Assembly (NCBI RefSeq): GCF_008727775.1
Contig: NZ_CP044232.1
Coordinates: forward strand, 3,224,001 to 3,288,000
DNA length: 64,000 nt
From: Microbacterium lushaniae
GTDB taxonomy: Bacteria > Actinomycetota > Actinomycetes > Actinomycetales > Microbacteriaceae
Direction of reading: 5' to 3'
The notes beneath the pieces were generated by a model that searched no databases, was not told where the DNA came from, and saw nothing but the letters and a program-made list of their open reading frames with translations. Both the position numbers and the translations under genes were made by a program. This document shows, piece by piece, positions 17,830-25,289 of this stretch (its first letter is position 1; each line of letters opens with the position of its first letter).

Positions 17830-18908
17830 GATTCGGCTCCGAGGAGGGTCGAGGCCCCGGCCGCACGCGGGGGCAGTTCGCCCGATCCGCGCTGGACGAG
17901 GGAGGTGGGCAGGACGATCCGCCGCGGTTCGGAGGCGGGATCGTCGAACAGTTCCAGCAGCCGCTGGAAGGCGGCCGTCGCGATCGGACGGGGGACGTGA
18001 TCCACGCACGTGATGGCGGGGGTGAACAGGTCGGCGAGCTCGAAGTCGCCGAAGGAGATGAGCGCGAGGCCTTCGGTGCCGGCGGCGCGGATGGCGTCCA
18101 TCGTGGCGATCGAGGCACGCGAGGTCGCGCACAGCACGGCGGTGGGCGCATCCGGACGGGCCAGCAGCGCCGCCGACGCCGACGCCATCGCGGAGCGGCT
18201 GCGCGGGTGACCGACGATGAGCGACTCGTCCACGGCGATGCCGGCCTCATCCAGCGCGGCACGGAAGCCGGCCAGGCGAGCGCTGTTGGTGGGGTAGGCG
18301 GGGTCGTCGCCGATGAACCCGATGCGGCGGTGCCCCTGCTCGACGAGGTGACGGGCGGCGTCGCGCGCAGCGGCGAAGTCGTCGACGATCACGGAGTCGA
18401 TGCCCTCGCGCACCCGGTCGACGCTGACGATGGGGAACCGCCGACGCAGCACCTGCAGCTCCTGCGCGCTCACGCCCACGGGGGCGATGATGAGCCCGCG
18501 CAGCTGGTGTCCGGCCAGCCGCTGGAGGTGCTCGCGCTCACGGTCGGCGTCGAACCCGGTGCTGGCGAACAGCAGGCTCATACCGCGCTCGGCGGCGAGG
18601 TCTTCCAGCACGCTGACGAGGTCGGCGAAGAACGGGTCGGAGATGGCGTCGATGACCACTCCGATGGCGTCCTGCCCCCCGGTCTTGAGGGAGCGGGCGG
18701 TCGTGTTGGGAACGAATCCGAGATCGCCGATGGCGGCACGCACGCGCGTGCGGGTCTCCTCGCGCACGCCGGGCTCGTCGTTGACGACCCGTGACACCGT
18801 CTTGATGCTGACCCTGGCCCGGGCGGCGACGTCGGTGATGCGTGCGCGCGGGTGCGCACCGCGGGGAAGGGCCGTGGCCCCCGCCTCAGCATCCTCGTCG
18901 TGCGCCAT
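17826..18908 (-). CDS. LacI-family repressor of the GACAACGTTGTC regulon
   Basis: 360 residues. After a 22-residue leader comes the helix-turn-helix ITDVAARARVSIKTVSRVVN, then the hinge FVPNTTARSLKTGG, and the sensor domain with GVVIDAISDPFFADLV, RGLIIAPVGVSAQEL, GHRRIGFIGDDP and LISFGDFELADLFTPAI. It is the first gene of the large minus-strand sugar operon and is divergent from a kinase-phosphatase fusion. Two copies of a GACA-N4-TGTC palindrome lie just upstream, one ending 9 bp before the ATG, so autoregulation is likely. The same palindrome occurs at three other transcription starts nearby. Confidence 0.93.
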   Translation of the reverse strand: MAHDEDAEAGATALPRGAHPRARITDVAARARVSIKTVSRVVNDEPGVREETRTRVRAAIGDLGFVPNTTARSLKTGGQDAIGVVIDAISDPFFADLVSVLEDLAAERGMSLLFASTGFDADREREHLQRLAGHQLRGLIIAPVGVSAQELQVLRRRFPIVSVDRVREGIDSVIVDDFAAARDAARHLVEQGHRRIGFIGDDPAYPTNSARLAGFRAALDEAGIAVDESLIVGHPRSRSAMASASAALLARPDAPTAVLCATSRASIATMDAIRAAGTEGLALISFGDFELADLFTPAITCVDHVPRPIATAAFQRLLELFDDPASEPRRIVLPTSLVQRGSGELPPRAAGASTLLGAES

Positions 18909-18916
18909 TTCACCTC

Positions 18917-18928
18917 GACATCGTTGTC
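18917..18928. promoter_or_regulatory. LacI operator, variant GACATCGTTGTC
   Basis: One base away from the perfect palindrome GACAACGTTGTC. It lies 9 bp upstream of the LacI start codon (18908) and overlaps its 5' leader, a position suited to autorepression. Confidence 0.6.
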
Positions 18929-18963
18929 ATTTCGAAACCCCGGCGAGCCGGGACACCCGTCGA

Positions 18964-18992
18964 TATAGTGGGCCTCTTCCGACAACGTTGTC
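18964..18992 (+). promoter_or_regulatory. -10 box TATAGT followed by LacI operator GACAACGTTGTC
   Basis: A -10-like TATAGT lies at 18964-18969 on the plus strand. The perfect palindrome GACAACGTTGTC lies at 18981-18992, just past the expected transcription start of the kinase-HAD fusion gene (ATG 19018). On the minus strand the operator also contains TTGACA (18994-18989) usable as -35 for the LacI operon. One repressor could thus shut both directions. Confidence 0.65.
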
Positions 18993-19017
18993 AAGTCTTG
19001 GCGGAAAGTGAGGCCTG

Positions 19018-20202
19018 ATGATCTTCCTGGCAGTCACCGGGGCACCCGGTGCGGGCAAGTCCACCCTCGGCCGCGCGCTGGCCGCGCACCTGCGACTCCC
19101 GGTGCTCGACCTCGACACGCTCACCAACCCCGTGCTGGAGGACCTGCTCCCTCCGCTGCTGGGGGGCGCGCACTGGAACGACGAGGCCTTGCGCGACACC
19201 GTTCGCCCCGCCCGTTACCGCGTCCTGCGCGAAGCACTGGCCGACCAGCGCCGCACGGGGGTGGGGGCGGTGGCCGTCGCGCCGTTCACGGCCGAACTCA
19301 CCGGCGGTGAGGACTGGCGCCGGCTCACCCAGGCGTGCGGACAGGAGCCGGTCGTGGTGTGGATGACCGGCACGCCCGAGACCCTCGCCGGGCGCCGGGC
19401 GCAGCGGGACGCCGACCGCGACGCGCACGCCGTGGATCCGCCCGCCGAGCCGCCGACGGTGCCGCACGTGCGCATCGACGCGGCGCTGTCCACCCCGCAG
19501 CAGGTGACGCGCGTGCTGCGGGCGCTCGGGCGCCATCGCGCACTCCCCGCCGAGTCCCCGCTGTGGTCGCGGCGGTTCGACGCGGCACTGTTCGACCTGG
19601 ACGGCACTCTCATCGACTCCACGCCCGCGGTGCTGCGCTCGTGGACGGTGCTCGCGCGCGAGTTCGGCGTCGACCTGGACCTGCTGGCCTCCGGCCACGG
19701 GCAGCCTGCGGCGCAGCTCATCGCCCGGATGTTCCCCGCCGACCGTGCCGAGGTCGCACTCGCGCGCATCTCCGAGATCGAGGCCGCCGAGGTCTCGGAT
19801 GTGGCGCCCATCCCCGGCTCGGCCGACTTCTTCGCCTCGGCACCGCGCCACGCGATCGTCACCAGCGGCACGCGCCTGATCGCGGGCAACCGTCTGCAGG
19901 CGGCGGGCCTGCCGCGCCCCGATGTCGTGGTGACCTTCGACGACGTCACGCGGGGCAAGCCCGATCCCGAGCCCTTCGTCCTCGCCGCGAGCCGGCTGGG
20001 CGTGGAGCCCGGCGATTGCGTGGTGTTCGAGGACGCCCCCGCCGGCATCACCGCGGCCCGCGCGGCCGGATGCGCCGTGGTGGCGATCACCGGCACGCAC
20101 GAGGCCGACGAGCTCGCCGACGCCGACGTGGTCGTCGACCGCCTCGACCAGCTCGAGTTCGTCGCCGACGGCTCCGCGTTCCGCCTCCGCATCCGCCCCT
20201 GA
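19018..20202 (+). CDS. Fusion of a P-loop kinase-like domain and a HAD phosphatase/phosphoglucomutase-like domain
   Basis: 394 residues. Residues 1 to about 170 are a small P-loop kinase: FLAVTGAPGAGKSTLGRAL, with VVVWMTGTPETLAGRRAQRDADRD as lid, like gluconate/shikimate kinases. Residues from about 190 are a HAD hydrolase: FDLDGTLIDSTPAV with the nucleophile aspartate, VTSGTRLIAGNRL (motif II), GKPDPEPFVLA (motif III lysine) and VVFEDAPAGITAARAAG (motif IV). The second half resembles 2-deoxyglucose-6-phosphatase or sugar-phosphatase. It is divergent from the LacI gene and shares its operators. It may phosphorylate and dephosphorylate related sugars; that is inference. Confidence 0.85.
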   Translation: MIFLAVTGAPGAGKSTLGRALAAHLRLPVLDLDTLTNPVLEDLLPPLLGGAHWNDEALRDTVRPARYRVLREALADQRRTGVGAVAVAPFTAELTGGEDWRRLTQACGQEPVVVWMTGTPETLAGRRAQRDADRDAHAVDPPAEPPTVPHVRIDAALSTPQQVTRVLRALGRHRALPAESPLWSRRFDAALFDLDGTLIDSTPAVLRSWTVLAREFGVDLDLLASGHGQPAAQLIARMFPADRAEVALARISEIEAAEVSDVAPIPGSADFFASAPRHAIVTSGTRLIAGNRLQAAGLPRPDVVVTFDDVTRGKPDPEPFVLAASRLGVEPGDCVVFEDAPAGITAARAAGCAVVAITGTHEADELADADVVVDRLDQLEFVADGSAFRLRIRP

Positions 20203-20259
20203 CCCGCCCGCCCACGCCCGGCCCGGCCGCCCCGCCCGGCCCAGCCCCGACTCGCCGAA

Positions 20260-20319
20260 AGTGCATCATCTCGGCGAGAGTGCACCGGATTCGATGCACA
20301 TTCGCCGGGATGATGCACT
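20260..20319. repeat. Long nested palindrome between convergent genes
   Basis: AGTGCATCATC (20260-20270) pairs with GATGATGCACT (20309-20319), GGCGA (20273-20277) with TCGCC (20302-20306), and GTGCA (20280-20284) with TGCAC (20295-20299). It sits between the converging HAD fusion and SDR genes. No T tract follows. It could act as a bidirectional transcription stop or be a repetitive extragenic element. Confidence 0.75.
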
Positions 20320-20351
20320 CTCGCGGGGCAGGGCGCGGCGGGGCGGCGGGG

Positions 20352-21080
20352 TCAGCGCGCGGTGTAGCCGCCGTCGATCGGCAGCGAGACGGCGCTGATC
20401 ATGCTCGCCTCGTCGCTGAGCAGGAACACGATGGGGCCGGCGATGTCGTCCTCGGTCGCCCAGCGTCCGAGCGGCATCTGCTCCAGGAAGGGGCCACCCA
20501 CGTCTTCGCGACCCCAGTACCACTCCGACATCGGCGTCATCACGACGGTCGGGTTGACGCTGTTGACGCGGATGCCGTAGCGCCCGAGTTCGAGCGCCGA
20601 GACCCGGGTGATGTTGTCCAGCGCCGCCTTGGAGGAGCCGTACGAGATGTGGCCGGTGAGGGCGACCAGGCCGGCCTGGCTCGACACGTTCACGATCGCG
20701 CCGCCGCGGCCCAGGCGGATCATCTCGCGCGCGGCGTATTTGATCACCAGCAGCGCCCCGCGGGTGTTCACCGCGATGACCTTGTCGAAGACGGAGATGT
20801 CGGTGTCCTGCGGGGTGGCGATCTCGCCGCCGAAGCCGGCGCAGTTCACCACGCCCCACAGGTCGAGACCCTCGATCGCGGCGCGGACGGAATCCTCCGA
20901 CTCGAGGTCGAACGCCAGGGGCCGCGCGCCCGTCTCCTGCGTGATCGCCTCGAGCGATTCCGCCGTGCGACCTGCGGCGATGACGTCCGCTCCGCGTGCG
21001 ACCAAGTGACGCACGGTGGCGCCGCCGATGCCGCCCGCGGCTCCCGTGACCAGAACGGTACGACCTTCGAAGTCTCCCAT
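20352..21080 (-). CDS. Short-chain dehydrogenase, L-xylulose reductase (DCXR)-like
   Basis: 242 residues. The cofactor loop is TGAAGGIGGATVRHL. NCAG, the active site IVNVSSQAGLVALTGHISYGSSKAA and especially the segment IRVNSVNPTVVMTPM match dicarbonyl/L-xylulose reductases. The C-terminus AVSLPIDGGYTAR is normal. It is divergent from the mannitol-type dehydrogenase and shares its short promoter region with a LacI operator nearby. A pair of xylulose reductase and long-chain polyol dehydrogenase suggests polyol-ketose interconversion. Confidence 0.88.
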   Translation of the reverse strand: MGDFEGRTVLVTGAAGGIGGATVRHLVARGADVIAAGRTAESLEAITQETGARPLAFDLESEDSVRAAIEGLDLWGVVNCAGFGGEIATPQDTDISVFDKVIAVNTRGALLVIKYAAREMIRLGRGGAIVNVSSQAGLVALTGHISYGSSKAALDNITRVSALELGRYGIRVNSVNPTVVMTPMSEWYWGREDVGGPFLEQMPLGRWATEDDIAGPIVFLLSDEASMISAVSLPIDGGYTAR

Positions 21081-21098
21081 TGCGTATGTGTCCTTTCG

Positions 21099-21112
21099 TT
21101 AGACTCTGGGCC
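21099..21112 (+). promoter_or_regulatory. -10 box of a probably leaderless transcript
   Basis: TTAGACT at 21099-21105 carries a TAGACT -10 element 7 bp ahead of GTG 21113. There is no ribosome-binding site before this GTG, so transcription is expected to begin at or next to the start codon. Confidence 0.5.
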
Positions 21113-22579
21113 GTGACCGACCTGAACAGCTCGACGCTGAGCAACGCAACCGACAACGTTGTCATCCCACCGTACGATCGGGACGAGACTCTATCCGGAG
21201 TCGTGCACTTCGGTCTAGGCGGCTTCAGCCGCGCCCACCTCGCGATGTACCTGGACCGGGCCCTCAGCGAGGGCGGCGAGCCCGGATGGGGCGTGTGCGG
21301 GGTGGGGCTGATGCCCGGCGACGCCCGCATGCGCGACGTGCTCGCGGCGCAGGATCGCCTGTACACCCTCGTCACCCGCAGCCCCGACGGCGCCACGACC
21401 GCGCGCGTCATCGGCTCGGTCGCCGAGTACCTCTACGCCCCCGACAGCCCCGAGGCCGTCATCGAGAAGCTGGCCTCGCCGGAGGTGCGGATCGTGTCGC
21501 TGACCGTCACCGAGGCCGGCTACGGCGTGGACGACGTCACGGGCAGGTTCGACCTCGACCGCGCCGGCGCGCGGGCCGACGCGGTCGCCGGCGCCGCCCC
21601 GACCACGGTGTGGGGCTACCTCGTCGCCGGTCTCGCGCGCCGCCGGGAACGGGGCATCCCGCCGTTCACGGTGCTCTCGTGCGACAACATCCAGGGCAAC
21701 GGCGCGGTCGCGCGGGAGGCTCTCGTCGGCTTCGCCCGTGCCGCCGCGCCGGACGTGGCCGACTGGATCGCGACTGAGGCGGCGTTCCCCAATTCGATGG
21801 TCGACCGCATCACACCGGCCACGACCCCCGAAGACGTCGACGTCGTCGAGCAGCTCACGGGACTGCGCGACGCGTGGCCGGTGTGCGCGGAGGAATTCGC
21901 GCAGTGGGTGATCGAGGACCGCTTCCCCACCGGCCGCCCCGCGCTCGAAACGGTCGGCGCCCAGTTCGTCACCGACGTCGCCCCGTACGAGAAGATGAAG
22001 CTGCGGCTGCTGAACGCCTCCCACCAGGCGATGTCGTACCTGGGGCTGCTCGCCGGATTCACGCACGTGCACGACGTCGTGGACGACCCCGACTTCGCCG
22101 CCTTCCTCGGCGCGTACATGCGGGAGGAGGCCCAGCCCACCCTCGACCCCGTGCCCGGCATCGACCTGGCCGCCTATCGCGCGCAGTTGCTCGCGCGCTT
22201 CTCCAACCGCGCCATCCAGGACACCCTGGCCCGCCAGGTCGTGGACGGCTCCGACCGCATCCCGAAGTTCCTCATGCCCGTGATCGAGGACCGGCTCGCC
22301 GCGGGCGGATCCCTCGCGCGGTGCGCGCTCGTCCTGGCCGCATGGCAGGCGTGCCTGGTGCGGGGAGCGCGGGACGCGCGGGAGCGCGTCATCACGCACG
22401 ATGCCCGCCTCGAGGTGCTGGAGGCGGCCGCGACTGCGGATGAGGCCGACCCGGGCGCCTTCCTCACGCACGTGCCGACGCTCGGCGTCGATGACCCGCG
22501 GCTGCGCGAGGCCTATCTGGCCGCGCGCTCGCTCCTCGCCGAGCGAGGGCCGCGGGGGGCGGCGATCGCCCTCGCGTGA
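21113..22579 (+). CDS. Mannitol 2-dehydrogenase / long-chain polyol dehydrogenase (MtlK-UxuB family)
   Basis: 488 residues from GTG 21113. GVVHFGLGGFSRAHLAMYLDRA is the family's N-terminal NAD loop, V-L-S-C-D-N-I-Q-G-N-G follows, and EKMKLRLLNASHQAM holds the catalytic lysine and the N-x-x-H pair. The length fits mannitol 2-dehydrogenase or D-arabinitol 4-dehydrogenase (about 490). A LacI operator GACAACGTTGTC overlaps codons 14-17. The upstream ATG codon at 21080 coincides with the divergent SDR start and is not favoured. It would oxidise mannitol to fructose or a related polyol to its ketose. Confidence 0.9.
   Translation: MTDLNSSTLSNATDNVVIPPYDRDETLSGVVHFGLGGFSRAHLAMYLDRALSEGGEPGWGVCGVGLMPGDARMRDVLAAQDRLYTLVTRSPDGATTARVIGSVAEYLYAPDSPEAVIEKLASPEVRIVSLTVTEAGYGVDDVTGRFDLDRAGARADAVAGAAPTTVWGYLVAGLARRRERGIPPFTVLSCDNIQGNGAVAREALVGFARAAAPDVADWIATEAAFPNSMVDRITPATTPEDVDVVEQLTGLRDAWPVCAEEFAQWVIEDRFPTGRPALETVGAQFVTDVAPYEKMKLRLLNASHQAMSYLGLLAGFTHVHDVVDDPDFAAFLGAYMREEAQPTLDPVPGIDLAAYRAQLLARFSNRAIQDTLARQVVDGSDRIPKFLMPVIEDRLAAGGSLARCALVLAAWQACLVRGARDARERVITHDARLEVLEAAATADEADPGAFLTHVPTLGVDDPRLREAYLAARSLLAERGPRGAAIALA
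21152..21163. promoter_or_regulatory. LacI operator GACAACGTTGTC inside the 5' coding region
   Basis: A perfect copy of the palindrome, about 40 bp downstream of the presumed transcription start and inside the dehydrogenase reading frame, where it encodes Thr-Asp-Asn-Val-Val. Placement fits a roadblock-type repression site. Confidence 0.65.
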
Positions 22580-22700
22580 CGCCGGCCGCGGGGGGCGGCG
22601 CACCCTCGCGTGACGCGGGCCGCGGCGATCGCCCTCGCGTGACGTGGGCCGCGGGGGGCGGCGCACCCTCCCGTGACGCGGGCCGCGGCGGGCGGCGACG
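22569..22700. repeat. Four imperfect tandem copies of a 29-35 bp GC-rich unit spanning a stop codon
   Basis: Units starting CCCTCGCGTGACG at 22569, 22603, 22632 and 22666 (last variant CCCTCCCGTGACG). The TGA within the first unit is the stop codon of the polyol dehydrogenase (22577-22579). The array fills the convergent space up to the epimerase-like gene, so it may have grown by duplicating the end of the coding sequence. Confidence 0.7.
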
Positions 22701-22716
22701 CCCCGCGCGATGCGGG

Positions 22717-23727
22717 CTAGGAGAGCGAGCCGGTCGCCTCGATCTCCACGCCGAGGGTGAGCGCGGCGCCGGGCGCGAGGGGACGCAGGAGCCCCTGTTC
22801 GCGGGCGGCGGCGCGCCCCAGGATCGTGGGGACGAGCGCCGGCTCCACCCCGAGCACGAACAGCCCCGGCTGGGCCACACGCCACTGGAACAGTCCGGGA
22901 AGCTGCGCGGTGTCGAAGCGCACCGCGACGCTGAGCCCACGCGGGTTGAGCACCTCGACGGCGACACGCTCGTCCTTCGGCAGCTCGTGGGCGAACACCT
23001 GCTCCGGGTAGGGGTGGGATGGCGCGGGGAAGGTGTCCCACGTCTCCGCTCCGACGGCGGCCTGCTCGTCCCGCGGGCGCACCGCCGTCGCCGGACTGTG
23101 CAGGCGCGTGCCCTCGTCCACGAGCGGCCAGCCGAAGTTCACGTGGTAGAGCACCATGGGCTCCACCGCATCCGCCCCCCGGTTGGTCAGGACGTCGTCC
23201 ACCCGGATCGTGCGCTCCCCCGGCACGAGCGTCACACGCCGGCGCAGCTCGAGGTCGGCGCCGAAGACGGCGGCCTCGCGCACCACGCCCTCCACGACGA
23301 CCTCGTCGTCGGTCGCCTCCGCCCGCACGACCGTCGCCGGCAGCGACGTGTACCGGCCGTGCATCGGATGCTGCTCCCCGCCGTCGTCGGCGGCAGGACC
23401 GACGTTGCGCAGGCCGCACGTCGTGAGGAGTCCTCCCCCGAACGCACGGGAGAAGCCACGCCCATCGCCGTCGTGCACGCTGGCGCGGGGGAATCCCGTG
23501 GGCGAGAGCCATGCCAGCGGCACGCCGCCCACCCGCACCTGGCCCAGGTCGAGCCCGCGGTCGGGCAGGAGCTCGAGGTCGACATCGCCCGCGACCATCC
23601 GGATGCGCCGCATCCCCGTCGACGGTCCGTCGGTCATGAGCGAGGATTCCACCGCCGCCGTCTGCGCGAGCGAACCGCGGCGCTCACGCGCGTGCTCGAT
23701 GGGCCTCCCGAACAGCTCCGTCGCCAT
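22717..23727 (-). CDS. Aldose 1-epimerase-like protein (DUF4432 family)
   Basis: 336 residues from ATG 23727 with the ribosome-binding site GGAGGGAAG. LLPDRGLDLGQVRVGGVPLAW near the N-terminus is the DUF4432 signature. TCGLRNVGP, QHPMHGRYTSLPA with a candidate catalytic histidine, and MVLYHVNFGWPLVDEGT follow. The galactose-mutarotase beta-sandwich is expected. Members lie in sugar operons and presumably interconvert anomers or isomers of the substrate, but biochemical data for the family are sparse. It is separate from the LacI operators. Confidence 0.8.
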   Translation of the reverse strand: MATELFGRPIEHARERRGSLAQTAAVESSLMTDGPSTGMRRIRMVAGDVDLELLPDRGLDLGQVRVGGVPLAWLSPTGFPRASVHDGDGRGFSRAFGGGLLTTCGLRNVGPAADDGGEQHPMHGRYTSLPATVVRAEATDDEVVVEGVVREAAVFGADLELRRRVTLVPGERTIRVDDVLTNRGADAVEPMVLYHVNFGWPLVDEGTRLHSPATAVRPRDEQAAVGAETWDTFPAPSHPYPEQVFAHELPKDERVAVEVLNPRGLSVAVRFDTAQLPGLFQWRVAQPGLFVLGVEPALVPTILGRAAAREQGLLRPLAPGAALTLGVEIEATGSLS

Positions 23728-23771
23728 GTCTTCCCTCCGTCGAAGCGCCACGGTAGCAGCCCCCGCCCCGG

Positions 23772-24345
23772 GCGACCGCTGCCGGCGTCGCCTCGCCCGA
23801 ACTCCTCAAGACTCACGCGTGCGCGCCGGCGCACCCCCGGAATCACGCGGGTCCGCGCCTGCGCGAGCTGCGATCTTGAGGAGTTCGGGCAGCGCGACCA
23901 CCTGGAGCCGCCCGGCCGAGCCGGCGCCCGCAGCCACCCGGGCTGCGCTCCCACTCGGCTCGCGCGGTCCCGCCTCTGCCCGCACCTGGCGACCCCTGCC
24001 GGCGGCGGCCTCGCCCGAACTCCTCAAAAGTCACACGCGCGAGCCGACGCACCCCCGGAATGACGCGGGTCCGCGCCTGCGCGAGCTGCGATCTTGCGGA
24101 GTTCGGGCAGGGCGACCACCCGGAGCCGCCCGGCCGGACCGGCGCCCGCAGCCACCCGGGCAGCGCGCCCACTCGGCTCGCGCGGTCCCGCCTATGTCCG
24201 CACCAGGCGACCCCTGCCGACGTCGGCCCCGCCCGAACTCCTCAAGACTCACGCGTGCGAGCCGACGCACCCCCGGAATCACGCGAAACCGCGCCCACCC
24301 GAGCTGCGATCTTGAGGAGTTCGGGCAGGGCGACCACCCGGATCG
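23772..24345. repeat. 217-bp tandem repeat, 2.6 copies, each holding a 17-bp inverted repeat
   Basis: Units begin at 23772, 23989 and 24207 (GCGACC...). Each contains GCCCGAACTCCTCAAGA and its inverse about 62 bp later; in unit 1 the arms are 23795-23811 and 23874-23890 and pair perfectly. Unit 2 has mismatches in the arms. The array fills the 720 bp between the divergent epimerase-like and aldolase genes and stops just before the -35 box at 24364. No open frame here looks like a gene. The function is unknown. Confidence 0.85.
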
Positions 24346-24363
24346 CGCGACGGCTACACGTTG

Positions 24364-24393
24364 TTGACAACGTTGTCTCAGCTTGCCCATACT
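24364..24393 (+). promoter_or_regulatory. Promoter with LacI operator over its -35 box
   Basis: TTGACA (24364-24369, perfect -35) and CATACT (24388-24393, -10) are 18 bp apart. The palindrome GACAACGTTGTC (24366-24377) overlaps the -35 box. The downstream aldolase ATG at 24450 has GGAGAG as ribosome-binding site. This is the clearest repressor-promoter arrangement in the window. Confidence 0.75.
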
Positions 24394-24449
24394 GAGAGGG
24401 CCGCCGCACCGGCGCGGCCCCGTCGCCAGCCATCGGAGAGTGCACTCCC

Positions 24450-25289
24450 ATGACGAAGTACCGCCTCAATCGCCTCTTCAACCCGCGATCCGGCCGCGCG
24501 CTGGATGTGGCGGTGGACCACGGCGCGTTCCACGAGCACGCATTTCTCGCCGGGATCGAAGACATGCCCGCCACGGTGGCGACCCTCATCGACGCCGGCC
24601 CCGACGCCATCCAGCTGACCCTCGGGCAGGCTCCGCTCCTCCAGTCGGCGCCGGGCAAGGACAAGCCCGGCCTCGTGCTGCGCACCGACATCGCCAACGT
24701 CTACAACAGCCCGCTCGAGTCGCCCCTGCACAGCGTCCACGTGCCCGACGCGATCGAGGTCGCGGTGCGGCTGGACGCCGTCGCGGTCTGCGTGAACCTC
24801 CTCGACCTGCCCGGTCACCCCGAGGTCCGCGAGCAGTGCATCCGCTCGATCCTCGCGCTGCGCACCGACGCGGAGCGCTACGGGATGCCGCTCATGATCG
24901 AGCCGCTCGTGATGCAGACGAACTCCGACAAGGGCGGGTACACGGTCGACGGAGACACCCGCAAGATCGTCACGCTCGTGCGTCAGGCCCGCGAGCTGGG
25001 CGCCGACCTCATCAAGGCCGACCCCACCGACGACATCGGCGACTACCACCTCGTCGTGCAGGCCGCCGCCGGCACCCCCGTGCTCGTGCGCGGCGGCGGA
25101 CGCGTCGACGATCGCACGCTCCTCGAGCGCACCCAGGCCGTCCTGGCCCAGGGCGCCCGCGGCATCGTCTACGGGCGCAACGTCATCCAGCATCCGCATC
25201 CTGCCGGCATCACCGCGGCCCTCATGGCCGTCGTCCACGACGACGCCACCGTCGACGACGCCCTCGCCCTGATCGGAGGCGAGGGATGA
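24450..25289 (+). CDS. Class I aldolase of the DhnA/FbaB/LsrF type
   Basis: 279 residues. LDVAVDHGAFHE near the N-terminus is the DhnA-type D-H-G motif. GLVLRTDIAN, MPLMIEPLVM, DLIKADPTDD with the Schiff-base lysine, TPVLVRGGGRVDDRTLL and GARGIVYGRNVIQH complete the barrel. Family members cleave fructose 1,6-bisphosphate, a deoxyketo acid or phospho-AI-2-type ketoses. It is co-transcribed, with a 4-bp overlap, with a Gfo/Idh/MocA oxidoreductase under a LacI-regulated promoter. The substrate is open. Confidence 0.85.
   Translation: MTKYRLNRLFNPRSGRALDVAVDHGAFHEHAFLAGIEDMPATVATLIDAGPDAIQLTLGQAPLLQSAPGKDKPGLVLRTDIANVYNSPLESPLHSVHVPDAIEVAVRLDAVAVCVNLLDLPGHPEVREQCIRSILALRTDAERYGMPLMIEPLVMQTNSDKGGYTVDGDTRKIVTLVRQARELGADLIKADPTDDIGDYHLVVQAAAGTPVLVRGGGRVDDRTLLERTQAVLAQGARGIVYGRNVIQHPHPAGITAALMAVVHDDATVDDALALIGGEG

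Noticed and set aside
20203..20351. Rho-independent terminator
   Set aside because: The hairpin is strong but lacks a T run on either strand, so I list it as a palindromic repeat instead.
23772..24345. CRISPR-like array
   Set aside because: Units are 217 bp long, only 2.6 copies, no short repeat/unique spacer alternation and no cas genes.
23728..24449. Mobile element remnant
   Set aside because: No transposase-like frame, no terminal inverted repeats bounding the array, no target-site duplication seen.
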